A stretch of DNA of 64,000 nt from contig NZ_BMKR01000012.1 of the NCBI RefSeq assembly GCF_014644435.1, forward strand, positions 124,001 through 188,000. Reading direction: 5' to 3'. The notes beneath the pieces are model-generated. The model was not told the DNA's origin. It made no database searches and saw only the letters and a list, made by a program, of their open reading frames with translations. The position numbers and the translations under genes are program-made. The DNA comes from Paenibacillus albidus. Its GTDB lineage: Bacteria; Bacillota; Bacilli; Paenibacillales; Paenibacillaceae. The first letter of the stretch is position 1. The number at the start of each line of letters is the position of its first letter. Of this stretch, positions 18,128 to 27,749 are shown in pieces.

Positions 18128-18147
18128 CTCTTTATTGACCTCCGCTC

Positions 18148-19371
18148 CTATTCCGGTTTATTGACCTGGAAGGAATCCGTGCGCATATCCGTATGCCTGA
18201 TCACCGCTTCCGTCGCAATCTCAATTCTGCTTGTGGCATAAATCCGGCTCCAGCGGTCTCTGATCTTTTTCCAGCCGCGCGGATGGCTCCGTTCTAGAAC
18301 CTCGCCGAAGCCCAGCACGTCACTTTTCAGCTTTTGGGTAGAAACAATTGCCGTCTCCAGTTGTTGATGCGTAACCTCGGCAATCTTCACGGAGATGTCT
18401 TTAAGCACCTGAGGGTCTGTAAGCTCCAAATCATTGGAAGATTCCTTGATCGCTGCCTGCTGGGTGATTCTGACGGAAAAAACGGGATGTTCGGGGTCCG
18501 TAAGTTCTGCTTTAATATGCACCTGGGACTGATATACATTACAGGAAACATAGGAGCCATCCTTCATTTTGATGATCACGGGAAGATGTTTAATTTTATT
18601 CCTTATTAAAGCAGCCCCCGCCGCCGCCTCTCCTTCCAGCCAGCCTTTCAGCTTATCGTCCTTAAATACCGCCAGCCCCTTAATCCTTATAATCGCCTGC
18701 GGTTCTATAGTTTCCAGATTCTTTTTGGTATCGGCTTTGCTCCTGGCGCCGCTGACATAGACCCCGTTGATTAGCGGACCTCCCCCTATGGTCTGAATCC
18801 CTCTGATCACATCGTCCACCTCCATTTTATAACTGTAGCCGAACTGTTTGGAGGTAGTTTCGAGCTTCTCCACCAGATCATTGGAAGGAATTTTGCCAAA
18901 TACCGTCAGGGTAGACATGCAGTCTATTGCCGGCTGTCCTTTGGAGATGAAGAACAATGTGGTGAGCCGCATATCGCTTTCCCGTTCCAGTACATCCATG
19001 ATACCTTTGATCCCTTCCCGGGCGAACGCCTCCGAAATGACCAGAACTCTTACATGTCCAAGAGACAGGAAACGAGCCGTCTGCCGGGAGGCATTCGCCA
19101 GGGCTTCGAACATGGTGCGTCCACGCCCCGTATACAGGGTTACCGGCGAAACGCCCCTGGAATTCTCCCCGGAAATTTCGTCGGCGACGATAATTTGAAA
19201 GGAGATGACATATTTCTGCTCTTCATTCGGCCCCCGGTCAATCGCTACTCCGGATACAATGGCTCTCCGGTTCAGCTCTACACTGTCCCAGCAGCCGGTA
19301 AGGCTAAGGAAAAACATCAGCTGCAAACAAACCAGCAAGACCGAAAAAGCAGCTTTAGCTCTTGTTTTCAT
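18148..19371 (-). CDS. gerKC: spore germination receptor lipoprotein subunit (Ger(x)C family)
   Basis: The C subunit of the germinant receptor, a lipoprotein on the outer face of the inner spore membrane. A basic, hydrophobic signal ends in a clear lipobox, LTGCWD. SVELNRRAIVSGVAIDRG follows, then the three-domain Ger(x)C body, with IKGLAVFKDDKLKGWL as a strong marker. The start is taken at the ATG at 19371 (about 407 residues) after AAGGTGG; the open frame begins seven codons earlier with TTG. The start lies inside the end of gerKA, so translation is coupled. Confidence 0.9.
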   Translation of the reverse strand: MKTRAKAAFSVLLVCLQLMFFLSLTGCWDSVELNRRAIVSGVAIDRGPNEEQKYVISFQIIVADEISGENSRGVSPVTLYTGRGRTMFEALANASRQTARFLSLGHVRVLVISEAFAREGIKGIMDVLERESDMRLTTLFFISKGQPAIDCMSTLTVFGKIPSNDLVEKLETTSKQFGYSYKMEVDDVIRGIQTIGGGPLINGVYVSGARSKADTKKNLETIEPQAIIRIKGLAVFKDDKLKGWLEGEAAAGAALIRNKIKHLPVIIKMKDGSYVSCNVYQSQVHIKAELTDPEHPVFSVRITQQAAIKESSNDLELTDPQVLKDISVKIAEVTHQQLETAIVSTQKLKSDVLGFGEVLERSHPRGWKKIRDRWSRIYATSRIEIATEAVIRHTDMRTDSFQVNKPE

Positions 19372-21019
19372 CCCATCCACCTTCCTGTCCAACTTCTCCC
19401 CCAGCCGTATCCCCGTCGCTTTTCCGGCGGATTTGGGGAGCTAGATTCTCCTTGTGGCCTGAAGTGACCTTTGTGCCAGCCGGTCTGTCCTCACGGGCCT
19501 CCTGTGGAGACCGGTGGGGCTTCATGGCCCACAGCGGCAGTCTCAGGATGGTGTCCTTCTGTCCCTTGACGGAGAGCGGCACAAAGGGGAACAAATAAGG
19601 AATCCCGAAAGAACGAAGGCTGTTCATGTGTGCCACGAGCACAATCAGACCCAGAGTCACGCCATAGAATCCGAACATCCCCGCCAGCAGAGTGAATCCG
19701 AAACGAATAATCCGCCCGGCAATCGCCAGATTGTAAGCCGGAATGGCAAAGCTTGCGATTCCGGTCAGAGCCACGACGATTACCATAATCGGCGTAATAA
19801 TTCCGGCTTCGACAACGGCTTGTCCGAGTATGAGCGCACCGACGACCGATACCGTCTGGCCAATGACACGGGGCATCCGCACCCCGGCTTCGCGCAATAT
19901 CTCAAAGGTGATCTCCATCAGCATAGCTTCCACAAAAGCCGGGAAAGGCACGTTCTCGCGCTGGGCGAGTAAATTGATCAGGAGCGTCGTGGGTATCATC
20001 TCATAATGATATGTAGTCAAGGCTACATAAATGGAAGGCCCCAGAATCAATACGATAAAGCTGATATAGCGGATCAGACGCATCAGAATAACGATGTCGA
20101 ATCTTTGCGAGTAATCCTCTGCCGACTGAAAAAACTGGGTAAATACAGCCGGCAGAATCAGCACAAAAGGCGTGCCGTCCACAATGACAATGATTCTCCC
20201 CTCCAAGAGATTGCCTGCCACCACATCAGGGCGTTCCGTATTGTAGATTGTCGGGAAAGGCGTAAAGGTCTTGTCCTGAATCAATTCTTCAATGTAGCCG
20301 GACTCCAGAATGCCATCAATCGATATTTTCGCCAGGCGCCTGCGGACCTCGTCCACCTGATCCGCATCCGCTGTCTCCTGAATGAACATCAGGGCCACAT
20401 GGGTACGGGTAACGGTGCCAATCTGCATATATTCCAGGCGCAGCTTGGAAGACTTGATCCTGCGGCGGATCAATGAAACATTGGTGGCGACCGATTCCAC
20501 AAAGCTGTCTTTGGAACCGCGCACCACCAGCTGTGCCGTAGACTCGCTGACCTGGCGTGATTCCCCGCCTTTGGTCTGGCACACAATCGAAACACTGTAT
20601 CCTTCCAGCAGAATGGCAGTGTCTCCAGATAGAATGGCCAGCATGATCTCCTTCCAGTCTTCCTGCAGCACCGCTTCCCCGACGTTAAGGGCATGGCTTA
20701 AAATAAGCTCCGGCAGGGTGTCCGCGGATGCGGAGGTATCAGCGTTCCATTCGCCGGTCTGATCGAGCAGGGAGCCGATGACGAACTCATTCACTGCGGT
20801 AGTGTCGGCCAGTTCACTTAGGTGGACCGCTGCAGCCAACACATTCCGGTCGCCGCTCAGCCGGACCCGGCGGATTTTGAGATCCGGCGCATCTCCAAGC
20901 TCCGTTACGATATTCTCCAGGGTCTGCTGCAGATTGTCGGTCAGTTTGGGGCCGGAATACTCAAGCGAAGCGGATTCTCCGGTTCCCGCTTTCCGGCTTG
21001 CAGATCGTTTGATGTTCAT
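19355..21019 (-). CDS. gerKA: spore germination receptor subunit A (GerA family)
   Basis: The A subunit of the germinant receptor. The 554 residues have a soluble N-terminal domain (about 1-290) and four to five membrane segments after it. Family markers are SRIKSSKLRLEYMQIG-like RRRIKSSKLRLE, ERPDVVAGNLLEGR, DGTPFVLILP, and RENVPFPAFVEAMLMEI-FEILREAG. The start follows GGGGAGGGG. The polar C-terminal tail (about 500-554) is longer than in many GerA proteins. First gene of the operon. Sporulation-specific expression (SigG) is expected from the family; I did not identify the promoter. Confidence 0.92.
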   Translation of the reverse strand: MNIKRSASRKAGTGESASLEYSGPKLTDNLQQTLENIVTELGDAPDLKIRRVRLSGDRNVLAAAVHLSELADTTAVNEFVIGSLLDQTGEWNADTSASADTLPELILSHALNVGEAVLQEDWKEIMLAILSGDTAILLEGYSVSIVCQTKGGESRQVSESTAQLVVRGSKDSFVESVATNVSLIRRRIKSSKLRLEYMQIGTVTRTHVALMFIQETADADQVDEVRRRLAKISIDGILESGYIEELIQDKTFTPFPTIYNTERPDVVAGNLLEGRIIVIVDGTPFVLILPAVFTQFFQSAEDYSQRFDIVILMRLIRYISFIVLILGPSIYVALTTYHYEMIPTTLLINLLAQRENVPFPAFVEAMLMEITFEILREAGVRMPRVIGQTVSVVGALILGQAVVEAGIITPIMVIVVALTGIASFAIPAYNLAIAGRIIRFGFTLLAGMFGFYGVTLGLIVLVAHMNSLRSFGIPYLFPFVPLSVKGQKDTILRLPLWAMKPHRSPQEAREDRPAGTKVTSGHKENLAPQIRRKSDGDTAGGEVGQEGGWDENKS

Positions 21020-21109
21020 CCGCCCCTCCCCTTTCCTGCACTAACCGTATTATTCACCGCCGGCCCTTCCATTATTCGGCTTCTCCAGCAGGGGCTTTAA
21101 CGGCAACAC

Positions 21110-21159
21110 AAAAAGAAACGGCTACGCCGTCCTCTGGAAGAGGAGGGTAACCGTTTCTC
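21110..21159 (-). terminator. terminator downstream of dapF
   Basis: On the minus strand AGAAACGG (from 21158) pairs with CCGTTTCT (ending 21114), enclosing a second TCCTCT/AGAGGA stem, followed by TTTTTG. It isolates dapF from the germination operon. Confidence 0.8.
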
Positions 21160-21187
21160 TTAGAAATAGAAGACTACTTTATCGTGT

Positions 21188-22030
21188 TTAAATATCCACT
21201 GAACCCGTATATACCACCTCAGCAGGGCCGCTCATGTACACATGATTGTCCTCTTCATTCCATTCAATATACAGATCGCCGCCTTTCAGGCTAATCCAGG
21301 CTGCACGATCCGTCAGATCATTCAGCACGGAAGACACCAGCGTTGCACAGGCTCCGGTTCCACAGGCTAATGTAGGTCCGGCACCGCGCTCCCAGACGCG
21401 CATATCGACATGGCTCCGGTCCACAACCGTAGCGAACTCGACATTTACTTTTCTCGGGAACAGCGGGTGAACCTCCAGCTTCGGCCCCCAAGCGGCAAGA
21501 TCAAAGGATACGGCATCGTCAACGTAAATCACACAATGCGGATTGCCCATAGATACGGCTGTAAATCTGAATTCCGTCCCGTCCGCTTCAATGGGCTGAT
21601 CCTGCACCGGCTCGGCATCGATGGCCACGGGAATTTGCAGGCCGGACAGCACTGGCTCCCCCATATCGACCGTAACGGTCTCCACCTGTCCATCCTTGAC
21701 CGAAAGCGTAACCTTCTGTTCCCCTGCACCAATCGTTTCAATCACAATTTGCTCCGAGCTCACTAGGCCATGTTCATAGACATATTTGGAAACACACCGG
21801 ATCGCATTTCCGCATTGTTCAGCCTCCGAGCCGTCCGAGTTCATAATCCGCATCATATAATCCCCGCGTTCGGAAGGAAGAATGTACACCAAACCGTCCG
21901 CTCCGATGCCGAAGAACCGGTTGCACAAAGTTACCGCCAGCTCGGCAGCATTGCCGGGAAGCTCCTGTTCTCCAAATACAACGATAAAGTCGTTGCCTAA
22001 ACCATGCATTTTTGTAAATTCCATCGACAT
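21188..22030 (-). CDS. dapF: diaminopimelate epimerase
   Basis: Converts LL- to meso-diaminopimelate for lysine and peptidoglycan synthesis. Both catalytic cysteines are seen, in EQCGNAIRC and ACGTGACA. MHGLGNDF and the NPHCVIYVD blocks are also typical. Three possible starts lie within 12 nt (GTG 22036, ATG 22030, ATG 22024). I choose 22030, which is 5 nt after GGAGTGGAA. About 280 residues, normal length. It appears monocistronic, with its own terminator. Confidence 0.96.
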   Translation of the reverse strand: MSMEFTKMHGLGNDFIVVFGEQELPGNAAELAVTLCNRFFGIGADGLVYILPSERGDYMMRIMNSDGSEAEQCGNAIRCVSKYVYEHGLVSSEQIVIETIGAGEQKVTLSVKDGQVETVTVDMGEPVLSGLQIPVAIDAEPVQDQPIEADGTEFRFTAVSMGNPHCVIYVDDAVSFDLAAWGPKLEVHPLFPRKVNVEFATVVDRSHVDMRVWERGAGPTLACGTGACATLVSSVLNDLTDRAAWISLKGGDLYIEWNEEDNHVYMSGPAEVVYTGSVDI

Positions 22031-22146
22031 TTCCACTCCTATAAAAGGTTATGTTGGCGCTATGCGCTCAAGATTTTGCTGCACAGCGGGTACGAGCCGT
22101 TGACTGCAACAAGCATAACGTAAGAAGTGGAGCATTGCTATTGACT

Positions 22147-24978
22147 TTATGCCGAAATTTTTGTACTTTTTATCATCGTCCGGTTACCGCCATGGCCGCG
22201 GGTGCGGTTACGGTTACGTTTGCCGCCCCATACACTGCCTGCGCCCATCACGAAGGTCGGGATACCGGCGGCCACCAGGACGAGGCACCATTCACGGAAG
22301 CTTAACGGCACCGTTTTGAAGACAGGCTGCAGCAGCGGCAGATACATCACGGCAACCATCAGCACGACGGAGGACAATACTGCCAGCACCAGGTATTTGT
22401 TCTGGAACGGATTGCGGTGGAACACGGAGCGGGAGCTGCGGCAGTCAAAGACATGGATCAGCTGCGCCATGACCAGCGTTGCAAAAGCCACAGACTGAGC
22501 CCGGATCAGCTGTGCGGGATTCTCCGGTGCAATCCGCAGGGTGAGCCAGAAGGCTCCCAGTGTGCATAAGCCAATCAGAAAGCCGCGGCTGATAATTTTC
22601 CAGCCCAGCCGGCGGGCAAAAATATTCTCCTTGGCACCGCGGGGCTTGTGCTCCATCAAGTCCTTCTCTGGCTGATCCACACCAAGCGCCATTGCCGGCA
22701 ACCCATCGGTCACCAGATTGACCCACAGGATCTGAATGGGCACGAGCGGCAGCGGCAAACCCATCATCATGGCGAAGAACATGGTCAGAATCTCTCCGAC
22801 ATTGGAAGCTAGCAGGTAACGGATGAACTTGCGGATATTCTCATAAATATTCCGTCCTTCTTCAATCGCAGCAACAATAGTCGAGAAATTATCATCGCCC
22901 AGAACGAGGGAAGACGCCTCCTTGGTGACATCGGTTCCGGTAATCCCCATAGAAATCCCGATGTCCGCCGCTTTGATGGCCGGCGCATCATTGACCCCAT
23001 CTCCGGTCATGGCCACCACGTGGCCGTGCCGCTGCAGCGACTTGACGATCCGCAGCTTGTGTTCAGGCGAAACGCGGGCATACACGTACACACTGTCCGA
23101 CATTTTATCCAGCTCTTTATCATCCATACGGGTCAGCTGGCTCCCGGTCAATACAGTTCCGCCGCGCTGCAGAATCCCCAGCTGATGGGCAATGGCCTCC
23201 GCCGTTGTCCCGTGGTCTCCGGTGATCATTACGGTCTTGATCCCTGCACGGCGCGTAATGCTGATCGCATCCCGTACTTCACGGCGCGGCGGGTCAATCA
23301 TTCCGGTAAGGCCCACAAAGATCAGCTGGCTTTCAGCGTCCTTCTCATTCTCGGCAACTTCATTCTGGCGCAAATCCCGATAGGCCATGCCGAGTACCCG
23401 CAGCGCCCCGGACGCCATTTCCTCATTGGCATCCATAACCCTCTGCCGGAGTGTTGGTGTGCAGGGCACAACCGCGCCTTCCCACAGCATGTATGCACAG
23501 CGGCTGAGCAAGACATCGGGCGCCCCCTTGGTGCAGAGCATCCGTCCGCCGGGATGCCCGACAATCACAGACATCAGCTTTCGCTCCGAGTCGAACGGGA
23601 ACTCCTGCTCGCGGGTATAGGTGACCGCCAGCGATTGGGCGTTCAGCCCCATTTTGGCGGACAAAGCGACAAGCGCCCCTTCTGTCGGATCTCCCTTCAG
23701 CACCCAAGTCGAAGGATTCTCATTTATATTTTCGGCTTCCGCCACTTTCTCCTTGGATTTGCGTTTGCCACGCTGCTCCGCCGGATACGTCTCTACAATC
23801 TCCGCATTGTTGCAAAGAGCCCCTACCTGAAGCAGGCGCCGCAGACTTTGGTCATTCTTGAGATCGACGGGACGGCCATTCAGCAGAATCTGCCCGTTCG
23901 GCTCATACCCCTGGCCCGTAACGTCCATGCCGCGTCCTCCGGTCCATAACCGGGTTACCGTCATTTTGTTCTGGGTCAGGGTGCCTGTCTTGTCTGAACA
24001 GATCACAGAGGCGCAGCCCAGCGTCTCCACCGAGGGCAGCTTGCGTACAATCGCCTTGCGCTTAATCATCCGCTGTACGCCCAGGGCCAGTGCAATGGTT
24101 ACAATGGCCGGCAGGCCCTCCGGAATGGCCGCTACGGCAAGGCTGACGCCGGCCAGGAACATGGCCGTGGCCGGCTGTCCGTGCAGGATACCGGCAACAA
24201 CGACGACAATGGTCAGGCCCAGCGAGACATAGATCAGGATTTTGCCAAGCTGCTCCAGCCTGTGCTGCAACGGTGTTTCCTGCGATTCGGTATTCTGGAT
24301 GAGATCGGCAATCTTGCCCATCTCCGTGTCCATACCGGTTCTTACCACAATCGCCTTTCCCGTTCCCCTTGTAACCATTGTGCCCATGAAACCGATGTTC
24401 TTCTGGTCACCGAGCGGAATCTCCTCAGCATGAATCGGCAGGGCATGTTTGGATACAGGCAGCGATTCCCCCGTCAGTGCAGATTCCTCGGCATACAGGG
24501 CGCTGCACTCCAGCCAACGCACATCCGCCGGTATCCGGTCCCCGCTCTCGAGCAGCACGATATCTCCGGGCACCAGCATTTTGGCCGGGATGATCTCGCT
24601 CGTGCCATTGCGAAGCACTTTAGCAGACGGTGCAGACAGCTGCTTCAGGGCCCGGAGCGAACGCTCGGCCCGGAACTCCTGCACGAATCCGAGAACTCCG
24701 TTCAGCAGAATAATCGCGACAATCGTAATCGCATCCAGGTATTCACCAAGCAGCCCGGATACCAAAGTAGCCCCCATAAGCACCAGTACCATAAAATCCT
24801 TGAACTGGTTCAGCAGCAGCAGCAGCGGGGAAGCTGTTTTCCCTTCCGACAGCTCATTGCTCCCGCTCTGTTTACGTCTCTCTTCGGCCTCCTCTCCGCT
24901 AAGACCCTTATCCGGCTGAACATTGAACATTCCCTGCAGTTCCTCTGCACCGAGCCGGTGCCAACTGTTTTGTTCCAT
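22147..24978 (-). CDS. calcium-transporting P-type ATPase (SERCA-like, type II)
   Basis: A cation pump, probably exporting Ca2+. About 943 residues. The phosphorylation site is CSDKTGTLTQNKMTVT, with TGES in the actuator domain, TGDGVNDAP in the hinge and the ion-binding PEGLPA in helix M4. The C-terminal block NLVTDGLPA-ALG (M6) carries the Asn-Asp pair used by SERCA pumps. The start is set at MEQNSWHRL after GGGAGGGG; the open frame runs eight codons further. The cation-ATPase N-terminal domain is present. It may export Mn2+ as well. It is divergent from rqcH. Confidence 0.9.
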   Translation of the reverse strand: MEQNSWHRLGAEELQGMFNVQPDKGLSGEEAEERRKQSGSNELSEGKTASPLLLLLNQFKDFMVLVLMGATLVSGLLGEYLDAITIVAIILLNGVLGFVQEFRAERSLRALKQLSAPSAKVLRNGTSEIIPAKMLVPGDIVLLESGDRIPADVRWLECSALYAEESALTGESLPVSKHALPIHAEEIPLGDQKNIGFMGTMVTRGTGKAIVVRTGMDTEMGKIADLIQNTESQETPLQHRLEQLGKILIYVSLGLTIVVVVAGILHGQPATAMFLAGVSLAVAAIPEGLPAIVTIALALGVQRMIKRKAIVRKLPSVETLGCASVICSDKTGTLTQNKMTVTRLWTGGRGMDVTGQGYEPNGQILLNGRPVDLKNDQSLRRLLQVGALCNNAEIVETYPAEQRGKRKSKEKVAEAENINENPSTWVLKGDPTEGALVALSAKMGLNAQSLAVTYTREQEFPFDSERKLMSVIVGHPGGRMLCTKGAPDVLLSRCAYMLWEGAVVPCTPTLRQRVMDANEEMASGALRVLGMAYRDLRQNEVAENEKDAESQLIFVGLTGMIDPPRREVRDAISITRRAGIKTVMITGDHGTTAEAIAHQLGILQRGGTVLTGSQLTRMDDKELDKMSDSVYVYARVSPEHKLRIVKSLQRHGHVVAMTGDGVNDAPAIKAADIGISMGITGTDVTKEASSLVLGDDNFSTIVAAIEEGRNIYENIRKFIRYLLASNVGEILTMFFAMMMGLPLPLVPIQILWVNLVTDGLPAMALGVDQPEKDLMEHKPRGAKENIFARRLGWKIISRGFLIGLCTLGAFWLTLRIAPENPAQLIRAQSVAFATLVMAQLIHVFDCRSSRSVFHRNPFQNKYLVLAVLSSVVLMVAVMYLPLLQPVFKTVPLSFREWCLVLVAAGIPTFVMGAGSVWGGKRNRNRTRGHGGNRTMIKSTKISA

Positions 24979-25171
24979 AGCTTTTCTTTCCCCTCCCACC
25001 ACATTTCTTGACTTTCGGTAGCGTACAGCTTTTCCACCTGTTCATGACCCAGTCTATTCAGGGTCGTCCCAAAATATCACCGCATGCAGCTCTCCTTTTG
25101 CGCGAACACGATAAAGTGTGGCATCATAGAGAAGTAAGATTTTAATTTTAAGGCGACAGGAGAACTTTATC

Positions 25172-27073
25172 ATGGCATTGGACGGCATTGTTACGCGAGC
25201 GATCGTACACGAACTGCAAGCCTTTACAGGGGCACGCATCAGCAAAATATATCAACCCGGCACTCATGACCTTATTTTCACCCTGAGAGGCTCCGGGGGA
25301 GGCGGAAAGCTGTTGTTGTCCGCGAATCCTACATACCCGCGCCTGCATCTGACCGAAAGAAGTACCCTTAACCCTGCCGAAGCTCCCATGTTCTGCATGC
25401 TGCTCCGCAAGCACTGCGAAGGCGGCACCATTGAGAGCATCCTGCAGGTGGGAATGGAACGCATCATTCAAATAACCATCAAGACCCGGGACGAGCTCGG
25501 CGACGTGTCGGCCAAAAAACTCATTATCGAGCTGATGGGAAGGCACAGCAATATCATTCTTACAGACCTGGCATCCGGCATCATCATTGACGGCATCCAT
25601 CATGTCACGCCGTCCATCAGCAGCTACCGGATAGTGATGCCCGGTGTTGCCTATACGCAGCCTCCTGAGCAGCACAAGCTGGACCCTCTATCCATACACA
25701 AGCCTGAGTTCCTGAAGCTGATTGCTGCAGCAGAGCAAGCGGCACTGCTTAGAAGCATGGAGCCGGAACCCGAGGCTGAAGACGATCGTTTGGAATTTGA
25801 GGGGGAGCTGGGGAATTTAATTCAGCGCGAAGCGGTGCCGCAGCCAGCAGACGGTTCCGGAGGACCAGCCCCATCGTCAGACCCTGCGGGCTGGATGGTG
25901 CACGCCTTCAGCGGTATCAGTCCGCTGATCGCCGGAGAGATTGTTCAACGCTGCAGCCATATATTGCAGGCTGGGGGGGCTCCCGGAGCTGCCGGACAAG
26001 AACCGCCGGTGGCGTTGTGGGAAGCTTTTGACTCCGCTCTGGAGCCTGTACGCGAGTTCCGCTTCTCCCCTGTATCCGGACGTAATCCCAAAGGCAAACC
26101 GATGTTCTCGGCGATTTCCTTGACGTCTATCGGAGAACCTGTGAAATCATACAGCTCAATCAGCCAGTGCCTGGAGGATTTCTACGGGGACAAGGCGGAA
26201 CGGGATACCGTCAAGCAGCGGGTAAGCGATCTGATCCGTTTCCTCGGCAATGAACGCAGCAAAAACATTAAGAAGCTGGCCAATCTGCAAAAGGATCTGG
26301 ATGAAGCCCAGGATGCCGAACGCTACCGGATCTGGGGCGAGCTGCTGTTTGCTTCGCTGCATGCTGTATCCAAAGGCGACAAAGAGGCCTCTCTTATTAA
26401 CTATTACGATGAGAATCAGGCCGAAATCAGGATTCCGCTGGACCCGCTGCTCACTCCGTCGGATAATGCGCAGCGTTACTTCAAAAAGTACAACAAATAC
26501 AAAAACAGCCTGCTGATCATCAATGAGCAGCTGCTGAGGACCCATGAGGAAATCGCCTATATGGACAATTTGCTCCAGCAGCTCGCCCATGCTTCACTTC
26601 ATGATATCGATGAAATCCGCGAGGAGCTCGTCAGCCAGGGATACCTGCGCGACCGCAGCAAAAAAGGCAAAAAGAAGAAAAAAACAACACGCCCAACCTT
26701 GCAGGTATTTACTTCGTCTGAAGGCATCGACATCTATGTCGGCAAAAACAATCTGCAGAACGAATATGTTACCAACAAGCTTGCATCATCAAATGACACC
26801 TGGCTGCATACCAAAGATATTCCGGGCTCCCATGTCGTTATCCGCAGCGAAACCTTTGGCGACACGACACTTGAAGAGGCCGCTCAGCTGGCTGCCTATT
26901 TCAGTCAGGCCAAATTATCCAGCAGTGTGCCTGTGGACTATACCCTGATCCGTCATGTACGCAAGCCAAGCGGCTCCAAGCCGGGGTTTGTTATCTATGA
27001 TCATCAGAAGACCCTGTTCGTTACCCCGGATGAGGAGCGGATTAAGGGTTTGCCGAATATCTTCAAAAGCTGA
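25172..27073 (+). CDS. rqcH: ribosome quality control protein RqcH (NFACT family)
   Basis: Binds stalled 50S subunits and recruits tRNA-Ala to add alanine tails that mark truncated proteins for proteolysis. It was formerly annotated as a fibronectin-binding protein. The 633 residues have the NFACT-N domain at the start (MALDGIVTRAIVHEL), an ELMGRHSNIIL block, a central coiled coil (about 340-480), a lysine-rich stretch (GKKKKK), and the NFACT-R domain with NDTWLHTKDIPGSHVVI. It is longer than the B. subtilis protein (about 570), with an acidic/proline insertion near 200-260. The start follows AGGAGAACTTTATC. Confidence 0.93.
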   Translation: MALDGIVTRAIVHELQAFTGARISKIYQPGTHDLIFTLRGSGGGGKLLLSANPTYPRLHLTERSTLNPAEAPMFCMLLRKHCEGGTIESILQVGMERIIQITIKTRDELGDVSAKKLIIELMGRHSNIILTDLASGIIIDGIHHVTPSISSYRIVMPGVAYTQPPEQHKLDPLSIHKPEFLKLIAAAEQAALLRSMEPEPEAEDDRLEFEGELGNLIQREAVPQPADGSGGPAPSSDPAGWMVHAFSGISPLIAGEIVQRCSHILQAGGAPGAAGQEPPVALWEAFDSALEPVREFRFSPVSGRNPKGKPMFSAISLTSIGEPVKSYSSISQCLEDFYGDKAERDTVKQRVSDLIRFLGNERSKNIKKLANLQKDLDEAQDAERYRIWGELLFASLHAVSKGDKEASLINYYDENQAEIRIPLDPLLTPSDNAQRYFKKYNKYKNSLLIINEQLLRTHEEIAYMDNLLQQLAHASLHDIDEIREELVSQGYLRDRSKKGKKKKKTTRPTLQVFTSSEGIDIYVGKNNLQNEYVTNKLASSNDTWLHTKDIPGSHVVIRSETFGDTTLEEAAQLAAYFSQAKLSSSVPVDYTLIRHVRKPSGSKPGFVIYDHQKTLFVTPDEERIKGLPNIFKS

Positions 27074-27093
27074 TTGCCTTGCTGTACCAAAAA

Positions 27094-27138
27094 GGGGCTG
27101 TCCCAAAAGCCATGAAATGGCTACTGGGACAACCCTTG
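27094..27138 (+). terminator. strong hairpin after rqcH, overlapping the left end of an IS relic
   Basis: GGGGCTGTCCC-AAAAGCCAT pairs with ATGGCT-GGGACAACCC, followed by TTGTTTTTGG. It works as a terminator for rqcH. Its first 16 bases are also the left inverted repeat of the relic element ending near 27702. Confidence 0.75.
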
Positions 27139-27210
27139 TTTTTGGAGTTGGATAGACGGTTGCGCTCGGTGAGGACGCTCCGCGAACGGACCGTTGTTCC
27201 AATCGCTGTT

Positions 27211-27257
27211 GTGTCCAGAATTTTATTTATTTCTCTTAGTGGTAAAAATCCGGACAC
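27211..27257. repeat. imperfect hairpin inside the IS relic
   Basis: GTGTCCAGAATTTT (27211-27224) pairs with AAAAATCCGGACAC (27244-27257), 12 of 14 matching, with a 19-nt AT-rich loop. It looks like a separate small repeat lying within the left arm of the relic rather than part of a transposase leader. Confidence 0.5.
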
Positions 27258-27410
27258 AAAGGCGAACGCTATCGCTTTTCCGCGGGTCGTTCCGTTCTCT
27301 CCGCTGTTTAAGCGGGAAACGTATCTACATTCTTAAAAAAGCGCAAAAAAGAAACCACTCTTTTGGTAAAATGGAGTTACCACACAACCATTCCAAAGGA
27401 GAGGTTTCTT

Positions 27411-27612
27411 TTGTACATCCAATATACCATGAACCAACTTTGCTTGCCAATGGATGGTGTTTGGCCAACTGAAGAACAACCGGGACTTCCGGAGATTTCT
27501 GCTTCGTGGCATGGAAAAAGTGTCGCTTAAGGTCGGATGACTTTCGCTTGCTCATAATCTACTGAAGCAAGCTGCAAATGACCAAAAACGCAGAGCAGCG
27601 ATCCTTCAATAA
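27411..27612 (+). pseudogene. IS1182-family transposase remnant
   Basis: The first frame (TTG at 27411) reads LYIQYTMNQLCLPMD, the conserved N-terminus of IS1182 transposases, and has GAGAGG upstream. After Asp15 the sequence jumps, with a +1 frame change, to FGQLKNNRDFRRFLLRG-MEKVSLKVG. This is followed by an in-frame TGA at 27538 where the family has Trp, then LSLAHNLLKQAANDQKRRA and a stop at 27610. So it carries a large internal deletion, a frameshift and a nonsense change. Confidence 0.8.
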
Positions 27613-27749
27613 CAGGAGAATCGCTGTTCTGTTGAATTTTACGGTTTTGAGAATGAACGTGGTTTGTCTCCGCTCGTAGAAAACTACTTTTGGGACAGCC
27701 TCTTATTACTGGGGGCAGCTTCTGTTCGGGGCGCCGCCCCGTCTGCCTG

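Larger units (their letters stand above)
27094..27702. mobile_element. internally deleted IS1182-type element (relic)
   Basis: The region is bounded by GGCTGTCCCAAAAG (27096-27109) and its exact reverse complement at 27687-27700; extended by two bases each side the match is 15 of 16. Between the ends lie the first about 15 and the last about 50 codons of an IS1182-family transposase, joined with loss of the whole catalytic centre, leaving about 0.6 kb of an element normally around 1.6-2 kb. It cannot transpose by itself, but its ends might still be recognised by a related transposase. It fills the gap between rqcH and the PHP gene. Confidence 0.75.

Noticed and set aside
25148..25675. Long open frame opposite rqcH
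   Set aside because: Lies fully inside the rqcH coding region on the other strand, has no ribosome site or family pattern.
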